The translations under genes were made by a program, and so were the position numbers. The notes beneath the pieces are model-generated. The model was given only the letters and a program-made list of their open reading frames with translations, ran no database searches and was not told the DNA's origin. From an uncultured Collinsella sp. (GTDB lineage Bacteria; Actinomycetota; Coriobacteriia; Coriobacteriales; Coriobacteriaceae), in the NCBI GenBank assembly GCA_902495545.1, contig CABUXM010000093.1, positions 1-7,224 on the forward strand: 7,224 nt of DNA, in the 5' to 3' direction. How positions within the stretch are numbered: the first letter of the stretch is position 1; each line of letters opens with the position of its first letter. This document shows positions 1 to 4,086 of this stretch, in pieces.

Positions 1-11
1 CTCTCCGTCCA
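1..11 (-). rRNA. rrs: 16S ribosomal RNA, extreme 5' end (partial)
   Basis: On the minus strand the window ends in TTTTGGACGGAGAG. The last bases match the start of Gram-positive 16S rRNA, where CGGAGAG is followed by TTTGATCCTGGCTCAG (general knowledge; the continuation lies outside the window). By analogy with E. coli, where 11 nt precede TTTGATC, the mature 5' end falls near position 11. The sequence upstream looks like an rRNA leader, including a boxA-like element, which supports the call. So little of the gene is present that it rests on the junction motif and context. Confidence 0.75.
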
Positions 12-415
12 AAATAAATGGGCTTCGAGCCCGTCCGGTCCTCACAACTATTAGCTGATCGGTTCCGTTCGATTCATATGGTTTTAGTATAGGAAAAGGA
101 ATTTCTCGGGGCCGCCTCTCGGCGGCCTTGCGAAAAACAAATCCAAGTTAGACCATTTCAAATGGTTCGATGTCTGCCCGGATGCGACACTGAATGTGTC
201 CATCCTCGCAGTATCCGGTTCTCAAGGTGCACGCTTTGCGGCTGATCCGGTCCCACCGGGCCGCGCGGCAAGGAGATATATTGCCAGACCGCGAAGCCTT
301 GTGGGACGTCAATTCCACTCTTCACAAGTCCTACACAACATATCGCTTTCTATAGGTAATAGAAAGACTGGTGCGGATCTTCCGCACGTATCAGATGATG
401 ACCCTTTGGTTCAGG
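12..415 (-). other. rRNA operon leader region (5' external spacer upstream of 16S)
   Basis: This ~400-bp stretch between the rplT terminator and the 16S start shows no credible gene. Read on the minus strand it has the features of an rrn leader: a boxA-like antitermination element (217-231), several hairpins, and the 16S 5' junction. Hairpins seen: 371-387 (7-bp stem, 3-nt loop), 346-366 (8-bp stem, 5-nt loop), 180-205 (10 bp with a one-base bulge), 152-166 (ACCATTT/AAATGGT palindrome), 110-127 (7-bp GC stem closed by a GAGA, i.e. GNRA, tetraloop) and 20-32 (GGGCT/AGCCC). The last two lie just before 16S and could take part in precursor processing, which is inference. The upstream limit depends on the weakly predicted promoter. 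Confidence 0.65.
217..231 (-). promoter_or_regulatory. boxA-like rRNA antitermination element
   Basis: The minus strand reads TGCACCTTGAGAACC. This resembles the boxA element of Gram-positive rrn leaders and spacers (B. subtilis type TGTTCTTTGAAAAC), which recruits NusB/S10 (NusE) so that rRNA transcription resists Rho. It lies about 210 nt upstream of the 16S 5' end. The identification is by sequence resemblance and position only. Confidence 0.55.
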
Positions 416-448
416 AATATATAGAGATCGGTCACCTGTAAGTGTCTA
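416..448 (-). promoter_or_regulatory. candidate rRNA operon promoter
   Basis: Minus-strand TAGACA (448-443), five of six matches to TTGACA, is followed by the AT-rich run TATATATT (423-416). The best -10 reading is TCTATA at 17 bp spacing, or TATATA at 19 bp. Transcription would start near 410, downstream of the rplT terminator. A second weak option upstream is TTTACA (474-469) with TAGATA at 16 bp. Neither is a textbook match, so the assignment is tentative. Confidence 0.3.
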
Positions 449-485
449 TCTACCCGCGCTTTTAGCAATGTAAACCGCGCTTCAG

Positions 486-523
486 ATAAAAAGAGGGAGC
501 GCCGCGCACAACGCGACACTCCC
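486..523 (-). terminator. Rho-independent terminator of the infC-rpmI-rplT operon
   Basis: On the minus strand the arm at 523-512 pairs with the arm at 506-495 over 12 bp, including two G-U pairs, around a 5-nt loop (511-507). TCTTTTTAT follows (494-486). It begins about 21 nt after the rplT stop codon and separates the ribosomal protein operon from the rRNA leader downstream. Confidence 0.9.
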
Positions 524-544
524 CTAGCGATTCAAGAGAATCTA

Positions 545-904
545 TTAGGCCTCGAGAGCCTTCTTGGCGATGGTAGCCAGCTCGTTGAAGGACTCGATGT
601 CCTCGTAAGCCATCTGAGCCAGGACCTTGCGGTCGAGCTCGATGCCGGCAACCTTCAGGCCGTGCATGAACTGAGAGTAAGAAATATCGTTCAGGCGAGC
701 AGCAGCGTTGATACGAGTGATCCAGAGAGAACGGATCTCGCGCTTCTTGTTGCGGCGATCACGATACTGATACTGCAGGGAGTGCTGGACCTGCTCTTTA
801 GCATGCTTGTAAGTACGCGAAGCGGCACCGTAGTAACCCTTCGCACGGTGCATAACGGTACGGCGCTTCTTCTTGGCGGCAACAGCGCGCTTAATACGTG
901 CCAT
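545..904 (-). CDS. rplT: 50S ribosomal protein L20
   Basis: The 119-residue product has the length and sequence of bacterial L20 (bL20). It opens MARIKRAV with the basic, extended N-terminus that threads into 23S rRNA, and carries the conserved RSLWITRINAA segment (about residues 58-68) and SYSQFMHGLK (about 75-84). L20 binds 23S rRNA early in 50S assembly. In several bacteria it also represses its own operon by binding the mRNA leader (established for E. coli and B. subtilis). The ATG has AGGAG 10 nt upstream (914-919). The gene is third in infC-rpmI-rplT, 45 nt after rpmI, and ends at TAA just before a strong terminator. No anomalies were seen. Confidence 0.98.
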   Translation of the reverse strand: MARIKRAVAAKKKRRTVMHRAKGYYGAASRTYKHAKEQVQHSLQYQYRDRRNKKREIRSLWITRINAAARLNDISYSQFMHGLKVAGIELDRKVLAQMAYEDIESFNELATIAKKALEA

Positions 905-949
905 GTTCTATCAACTCCTAGATGGTAAAACGAAAACGGGAACGCGAAC

Positions 950-1141
950 TTAGGCGAGACGCGACTTGATGACCTTGCGGTCGGCAGCGGCGATCTCGGT
1001 CTCCTGACGGAAGCCACGCTTACGCTTGGTGGACTTCTTGCTCAGGATGTGGCTCTTGAAAGCCTTGGCGCGCATAAGCTTGCCGGTACCAGTCTTGCGG
1101 AAACGCTTCTTGGTGCCGCTGTGGGACTTCATCTTAGGCAT
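950..1141 (-). CDS. rpmI: 50S ribosomal protein L35
   Basis: The 63-residue, highly basic product starts MPKMKSHSGTKKRF, the standard opening of bL35, and continues with the conserved KTGTGKLMRAKAFKSHIL stretch. Its length is normal for the family. L35 is a small structural protein of the large ribosomal subunit. The start codon is preceded by AAGGAGT (1147-1153) at about 6 nt. It sits between infC (32-nt gap) and rplT (45-nt gap), the conserved bacterial order, and is most likely co-transcribed with both from the leader upstream of infC. Confidence 0.97.
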   Translation of the reverse strand: MPKMKSHSGTKKRFRKTGTGKLMRAKAFKSHILSKKSTKRKRGFRQETEIAAADRKVIKSRLA

Positions 1142-1173
1142 GAAATACTCCTTAATCGGTTACAGAACACTAG

Positions 1174-1728
1174 TTACTTGCTATCGCTTGCCGCTTTATC
1201 CTCATCGAAGGCGCCCTTAATCGGGGCGAGCAGCATAAGCATGTTACGGCCTTCCATCTTAGGCTTGGACTCAACCGTAGCGTAAGGCTTGAGATCCTCG
1301 GCGAGACGCTCGAGAACGTTAAGACCCTGCTCCGGGTGAGCCATCTCACGGCCGCGGAACATGATGGTGATCTTAACGCGTGCGCCCTTCTTGAGGAAAC
1401 GCAGAACGTGGCCCTTCTTGGTCTCGTAGTCGCCAACGTCGATCTTGGGTCGGAACTTCATTTCCTTGACCTCGACCTTGGACTGGTTCTTACGAGCAGC
1501 CTTGGCCTTCATGGCCTGCTGGTACTTGAACTTACCGTAGTCCATGACCTTGCAGACCGGCGGCTCCGCGTTGGGAGCGATCTCGACCAGGTCGAGACCC
1601 TGATCGTCGGCGACGCGCTGGGCATCGCGGATGGCGAACAGGCCGAGCTGAGAGCCATCGACGCCAATCAAACGACACGAAGATGCAGTGATCTCGTCGT
1701 TGATGCGGGTGTCATCAGACTTAGCTAT
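1174..1728 (-). CDS. infC: Translation initiation factor IF-3, probable AUA start
   Basis: IF-3 binds the 30S subunit, keeps it apart from 50S, and checks the start codon and initiator tRNA. The N-domain has RINDEI (residues 8-13) and PPVCKVMDYGKF (56-67). A lysine-rich linker leads to the C-domain with KEMKFRPKI (88-96), VKITIMFRGREM (118-129) and EGRNMLMLLAP (159-169). I place the start at ATA (1728-1726), giving 184 residues: a perfect GGAGGT (1741-1736) lies 7 nt upstream. The only in-frame ATG (1743-1741) overlaps that site and has no ribosome binding site of its own, only a poly-T run. Rare starts (AUU in E. coli, AUC in Myxococcus) are established for infC and let IF-3 repress itself. 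If the ATG were used the protein would have 189 residues. First gene of infC-rpmI-rplT. Confidence 0.95.
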   Translation of the reverse strand: MAKSDDTRINDEITASSCRLIGVDGSQLGLFAIRDAQRVADDQGLDLVEIAPNAEPPVCKVMDYGKFKYQQAMKAKAARKNQSKVEVKEMKFRPKIDVGDYETKKGHVLRFLKKGARVKITIMFRGREMAHPEQGLNVLERLAEDLKPYATVESKPKMEGRNMLMLLAPIKGAFDEDKAASDSK

Positions 1729-1747
1729 TTTCCCTACCTCCATTCAT

Positions 1748-1782
1748 AAAAAAATAACCCGGCGCTTCTCAACAACCAGGTC
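1748..1782 (-). terminator. Attenuator terminator in the infC leader
   Basis: On the minus strand GACCTGG (1782-1776) pairs with CCGGGTT (1762-1756), seven pairs including two G-U, around a 13-nt loop. An A and seven Ts follow (1754-1748). It ends seven bases before the infC ribosome binding site, so it stops transcription before the gene rather than after one. This position implies conditional termination. Its 5' arm also pairs in the upstream structure at 1779-1832. Confidence 0.65.
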
Positions 1783-1832
1783 GTACACATAGACTTCCTC
1801 GATTTGAGGAAGGGAATCTAAGTTGTATGACC
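1779..1832 (-). promoter_or_regulatory. Candidate antiterminator hairpin in the infC leader
   Basis: On the minus strand GGTCATACA (1832-1824) can pair with TGTACGACC (1787-1779), eight of nine positions. Inside it TAGA (1820-1817) pairs with TCTA (1793-1790), and CTTCCTC (1812-1806) pairs with GAGGAAG (1800-1794) around a 5-nt loop. The outer arm uses GACC (1782-1779), which the terminator at 1748-1782 also needs, so the two folds exclude each other. L20 control of a leader terminator is known for this operon in B. subtilis. That L20 or another ligand acts here is inference. Confidence 0.55.
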
Positions 1833-1861
1833 AGTCAGCTGCTCATTGGCGCCAAAAGGTG

Positions 1862-1877
1862 GGAACCCTCAGGTTCC
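1862..1877 (-). other. Leader hairpin P2 upstream of infC
   Basis: A perfect 6-bp stem (GGAACC/GGTTCC) with a 4-nt loop lies within the predicted infC leader. An AAAG/CTTT pairing could extend it past a small internal loop. It is followed only by CACCTTTTGG, a poor U-tract, so I do not call it a terminator. It may be part of the regulatory leader fold. Confidence 0.5.
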
Positions 1878-1884
1878 TCTTTAG

Positions 1885-1904
1885 GGCATTGCGGGAACAA
1901 CGCC
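1885..1904 (-). other. Leader hairpin P1 at the predicted infC transcript 5' end
   Basis: On the minus strand GGCGTTG (1904-1898) pairs with CAATGCC (1891-1885), including one G-U, around a 6-nt loop. It would form at the very 5' end of the transcript if transcription starts near 1904. Such a hairpin may stabilise the mRNA or contribute to a ligand-binding fold, which is inference. Confidence 0.45.
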
Positions 1905-1910
1905 TTGCGA

Positions 1911-1939
1911 ATAATAACACGTACAGCGCGTTATCACAT
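1911..1939 (-). promoter_or_regulatory. Probable infC-rpmI-rplT promoter
   Basis: The minus strand has an extended -10, TGTTATTAT (TATTAT at 1916-1911, five of six matches), with the weak -35 ATGTGA 17 bp upstream (1939-1934). It lies just after the terminator at 1950-1971 and predicts a start near 1904 and an infC leader of about 175 nt. It is the best-looking promoter between the tRNA terminators and infC. Confidence 0.5.
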
Positions 1940-1945
1940 TACGTA

Positions 1946-2013
1946 CACGAAAAAGGGGCCTTGACCCCCTTGAACGCTCACTTGCATGTATGGTGCCCGA
2001 GGCGAGACTCGAA
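1946..2013 (-). repeat. Truncated duplicate of the tRNA-Leu 3' end plus terminator (copy A)
   Basis: This 68-bp block matches 2129-2197 with only a few differences. It contains the last 23 nt of tRNA-Leu, from the T-loop to the encoded CCA (1991-2013), then the same tail and terminator. The anticodon, D-arm and 5' acceptor strand are absent, so it cannot make a tRNA. The similarity stops in the T-loop, where a palindrome-rich sequence (2014-2128) takes over. It may be a relic of integration at the tRNA 3' end or of a partial tandem duplication. Confidence 0.85.
1950..1971 (-). terminator. Rho-independent terminator (second copy)
   Basis: The minus strand reads AAGGGG, a 7-nt loop, then CCCCTT and a further run of T. 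It is the duplicate of the tRNA-Leu terminator at 2133-2155 with small changes in the loop. It lies just upstream of the infC promoter and shields that promoter from upstream transcription. Confidence 0.8.
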
Positions 2014-2128
2014 GGGCCTTCGCTTCGCGAAGCCCCGGGCTTCGGGCGCGTGGCGCCCTCGCCACGCTCCGCTACAAACAGGCCACAAGCCTGTTTGCTT
2101 AACGCTTCGCGCGCTCACGCGAGTTCGG
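2014..2128. repeat. Palindrome-rich 115-bp insert between the two tRNA-Leu 3' ends
   Basis: This stretch is nearly all inverted repeats: CTTCGCGAAG (2023-2032), CGAAGCCC/GGGCTTCG (2028-2044, 1-nt centre), GCGTGGCG/CGCCACGC (2048-2067, 4-nt loop) and CAAACAGGC/GCCTGTTTG (2075-2097, 9-bp stem, 5-nt loop). No open frame of interest, promoter or U-tract was seen. It looks like a small extragenic palindromic element, but I do not recognise the family. Confidence 0.6.
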
Positions 2129-2197
2129 CACGAAAAAGGGGGCCGCAACCCCCTTGAACGCTCGCTTGCATGAATGGTGCCCGAGGCGAGACTCGAA
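2129..2197 (-). repeat. tRNA-Leu 3' end plus terminator, parent copy of the repeat (copy B)
   Basis: This 69-bp block corresponds to copy A (1946-2013). It comprises the 3' 23 nt of the intact tRNA-Leu gene, the short tail TTCATGCAAG and the terminator. Differences are confined to the terminator loop and two single bases in the tail. Here the tRNA sequence continues upstream into a complete gene, so this is the functional copy. Confidence 0.85.
2133..2155 (-). terminator. Rho-independent terminator of tRNA-Leu
   Basis: The minus strand has AAGGGGG, a 6-nt loop (TTGCGG), then CCCCCTT and further Ts (down to 2133). It begins 20 nt after the CCA end of the tRNA. Stem and U-tract are canonical. 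Confidence 0.88.
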
Positions 2198-2261
2198 CTC
2201 GCACGTTGTTGCCAACGGTGGATTTTGAGTCCACTGCGTCTGCCAATTCCGCCACTCGGGC
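2175..2261 (-). tRNA. tRNA-Leu (anticodon CAA)
   Basis: The 87-nt gene includes an encoded CCA (2177-2175). Acceptor arms GCCCGAG (2261-2255) and CTCGGGC (2185-2179) pair fully, with discriminator A as needed by LeuRS. The anticodon stem GTGGA/TCCAC encloses loop CTCAAAA, giving anticodon CAA (2227-2225), which reads UUG. A long class II variable arm (CGTTG, GCAA loop, CAACG) and T-arm GCGAG/TTCGAGT/CTCGC confirm a leucine tRNA. It starts 39 nt after the transglutaminase stop. A possible extended -10, TGATAAACT (2285-2278 region), has no clear -35, so it may be read from its own weak promoter or by read-through. A terminator follows, and a fragment of the same 3' end recurs downstream. Confidence 0.97.
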
Positions 2262-2300
2262 ACGCAATGCGTGAGTTAGTTTATCACAGCTTTCTGTTGA

Positions 2301-3734
2301 TTAGTCCGAAAATGGAACTTCGAGCATTTCGATGAGTTCGACCGTGCGGAGCATCTCGCGCCGACGGCATCCGCGACCGTCAACCGAAGCCTCACCCATC
2401 TGGTTATCGTAAGGGTCCTCGCGCATGCCATCGAAAGAGGGCTCAAACTCTGCCTGGAATCGATTGTTGGCCACCATACGCCACGGGTCGAGATTGCCAA
2501 AGTAGTGACGGCGGCGCCACTCCTCCCCCATCCTGCGAGCAGAAGATCCAAATGACACGTCGGCGTTGAGCCAACCGGTCTGCGGCGTATAGAACTCTGC
2601 CCAGTCGTGCGACCCCACCGAATCGGGCGCAACATACAGGCCGCTCTGCCAACGGGCAGGCACGCCCGCGATACGGCACATGGTGATAAACGTGAGCGCC
2701 ATAACGCCGCAATCGCCGCGGAGCGAATGCGCGCAGTCATCGGCAATAGATCCCAAAAGCAAGTACGGCGGCTGATAGCGATAGTCGATATGCTGCGTCA
2801 GGTAATCATAGATAGCACGGGCGCGATCGAGCGGATCCTCGAGCCCGTCAATGACACGGGCTGTCAGCTGCTGTAGATACGGCGTGAATGCAATGTGCGG
2901 ACGGTCCTCGGAAATATCCTCGGGCAGAGGCGCGTCCATACGCGGGTGAACCGGAAGTGTGCCACCGTAGACATCACAATAAGCAGCATCGATGTGATAA
3001 CGATAGGTCACCGAAAAAAAGTGCTCACTCGAAGAAGACCACGAGGCGGTACGCGCCGAAGCATTCGCGGGGGCAACAGCACCCTCCGGCGTCATATCGA
3101 GAACCTCGATATGAGACTGTTGACGACAGGCGGCGGCAACGGGTAGCCACGCGCGAACAGTCTCTCCATCTAGAGCGCCGGGGACAGACACGGACGCTTT
3201 AAGCGTAATGACGCGAGCCAATCCGTTTTGTGACTCCATCTCCTTGAGCATCTCGTTGCGCAGTGCTATTCCGTCCGTAGAATCGGGCCGCATGCCGGGA
3301 ACCTCTTTGGGATATACGCGAAGCGAATCGAGGAAGTTGTCGAGAACGAACAGTTCGCCATCGATAAAGCGCCAGTCAATACGCTTACGATTAATCAGGT
3401 CATCAAACTGCTCTTCGGTAAACTCTGGCCACTCCTCGCGAATCATCGCAATAGCCTGGTCGCGCGACACCGAAAAATGAAGCGGCGTCTCGAGCATGCG
3501 ATACCGCTCGGCACGAACACAAGCAGCCAGCGAAGGCTCGGGGTTCTGCTCCAAAAGGCGATCGCAGGCAGCAACAGCCTGCGTCAAATACCCGGCATCC
3601 TTAAGACGAAGAATCTCGGGCGGCAGTCCAACATCGAGATGACGAAAGTCATCACAGCAAACATCAACAGAGCAACCAACAGGACCCTCGTCAATAACCT
3701 TCCCATCCGAAGGCAGTACATTAATAACAGCCAT
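2301..3734 (-). CDS. Transglutaminase-like domain protein, cytosolic, function unknown
   Basis: The C-terminal half has the transglutaminase/papain-like core (Transglut_core type). The putative catalytic triad is Cys342 in RGDCGVMALTF, His376 in GSHDWAEFY and Asp392 in LNADVSFG. The helix before it (about 294-320) has the usual DRARAIYDYL pattern of this fold. The N-terminal ~150 residues are helical and acidic, and I do not recognise them. A middle segment (about 175-250) looks beta-rich, like the domain that often precedes the core. No signal peptide or membrane span is seen, so it is probably cytoplasmic. The substrate is unknown; prokaryotic members are often proteases or amidases rather than cross-linkers. 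I chose ATG 3734 (477 residues) because GGAG lies 7 nt upstream (3745-3742). A GTG six codons earlier would overlap that site. It has its own promoter, and tRNA-Leu follows after 39 nt. Confidence 0.85.
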   Translation of the reverse strand: MAVINVLPSDGKVIDEGPVGCSVDVCCDDFRHLDVGLPPEILRLKDAGYLTQAVAACDRLLEQNPEPSLAACVRAERYRMLETPLHFSVSRDQAIAMIREEWPEFTEEQFDDLINRKRIDWRFIDGELFVLDNFLDSLRVYPKEVPGMRPDSTDGIALRNEMLKEMESQNGLARVITLKASVSVPGALDGETVRAWLPVAAACRQQSHIEVLDMTPEGAVAPANASARTASWSSSSEHFFSVTYRYHIDAAYCDVYGGTLPVHPRMDAPLPEDISEDRPHIAFTPYLQQLTARVIDGLEDPLDRARAIYDYLTQHIDYRYQPPYLLLGSIADDCAHSLRGDCGVMALTFITMCRIAGVPARWQSGLYVAPDSVGSHDWAEFYTPQTGWLNADVSFGSSARRMGEEWRRRHYFGNLDPWRMVANNRFQAEFEPSFDGMREDPYDNQMGEASVDGRGCRRREMLRTVELIEMLEVPFSD

Positions 3735-3769
3735 ACCAAAACTCCAAGTCACTAGAACGCTTGAAGCCC

Positions 3770-3798
3770 ATTGTAGCGAGATAAAAAGAAAGCCCCAA
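3770..3798 (-). promoter_or_regulatory. Probable promoter of the transglutaminase-like gene
   Basis: On the minus strand TTGGGG (3798-3793) is followed after exactly 17 bp by TACAAT (3775-3770), a five-of-six -10. Transcription would start near 3763, giving a short leader of about 29 nt before the ATG at 3734. The -35 overlaps the stem of the preceding terminator. Confidence 0.5.
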
Positions 3799-3807
3799 CA
3801 AGGGAGC
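3781..3807 (-). terminator. Rho-independent terminator downstream of the aldolase gene
   Basis: On the minus strand GCTCC (3807-3803) pairs with GGGGC (3796-3792), including one G-U and with one more G-U possible outside, around a 6-nt loop. TTTCTTTTTAT follows (3791-3781). The stem is short but the U-tract is good. It probably ends transcripts from fba that pass the repeat region. Confidence 0.5.
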
Positions 3808-3839
3808 CATCAACACCGCTGAACGGTAGTCAAATAAAT

Positions 3840-3926
3840 AATTCAGCCTCGTAACCCTGCGGCGTTAAACGAAGGAAGCCCCGTCCCCCGGAACTGTTTC
3901 CTTGGCGCGACTTCTGGCAAAGCCAG
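3840..3926. repeat. Intergenic repeat, partial copy lacking the 3' arm
   Basis: This stretch aligns with 3937-4025 over its whole length. Both begin AATTCAGCC, share GTAACCCTG, GTTAA/ACGAAGGA, GCCCCG and CCCGGA, and end in an identical block (4008-4025) holding CTGGC-AAA-GCCAG. It stops there, without the distal arm that makes the other copy a long hairpin. It lies in the same orientation, 10 bp from the full copy. Confidence 0.8.
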
Positions 3927-3936
3927 TAGCCATCTT

Positions 3937-4086
3937 AATTCAGCCCAGTAACCCTGTAGCGAGTTAACGAAGGAGGCCCCGTTCACCCGGAGCTTTTCCC
4001 ATTGCGCGACTTCTGGCAAAGCCAGGTGAGCGCAAGGGAAAAGCGTAGGGTGAACGGGGCCTCCGACGGGAAAGTTAAACCGCTAC
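3937..4086. repeat. Intergenic palindromic repeat, full copy with long hairpin
   Basis: Arms 3972-3988 and 4048-4064 are perfectly complementary over 17 bp. Inside, 3992-4000 pairs with 4036-4044 (9 bp) and 4002-4007 with 4030-4035 (6 bp), topped by CTGGC-AAA-GCCAG (4013-4025). Outside, GTAGCG-TTAAC sequences at 3956-3968 and 4074-4086 are also inverted (11 of 13). The outer arm abuts the fba stop codon, so the aldolase mRNA would end in a very stable stem-loop. There is no U-tract on either strand, so it is not a canonical terminator; it may protect the mRNA 3' end. It resembles ERIC/BOX-type mobile intergenic elements in form, but I do not recognise the family. Confidence 0.85.

Noticed and set aside
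275..312. Promoter from TTGACG (312-307) with the AT-rich TATATC near 280
   Set aside because: The -35 is good, but the spacing to the AT-rich stretch is about 26 bp, too long for a standard promoter, and nothing at 17 bp resembles a -10.
196..441. Plus-strand open frame of about 81 codons
   Set aside because: It lies antisense to the rRNA leader across its hairpins and boxA-like motif, has no ribosome binding site, and its product resembles nothing known.
1729..1743. Five extra N-terminal codons of infC (ATG at 1743)
   Set aside because: The ATG overlaps the ribosome binding site of the ATA start and has none of its own.
1721..1747. Eight-codon minus-strand reading frame (ATG 1747 to TAA 1721) spanning the infC start
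   Set aside because: It has no ribosome binding site, follows the T-run directly and is short enough to be chance. It would matter only if ribosome profiling showed initiation there.
1823..2173. Plus-strand open frame of about 116 codons
   Set aside because: It runs antisense through the infC leader, both tRNA-Leu repeats, two terminators and the palindrome cluster. The frame is open because the sequence is GC-rich, and the product is arginine-rich and low in information.
3735..3752. GTG start six codons upstream for the transglutaminase-like protein
   Set aside because: The GGAG that serves the ATG at 3734 lies inside this extension, and the GTG has no comparable site.
3840..4025. CRISPR-like direct repeats
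   Set aside because: There are only two units of about 88 bp with a 10-bp gap, imperfectly matched and palindromic, without spacers of uniform length or cas genes nearby.
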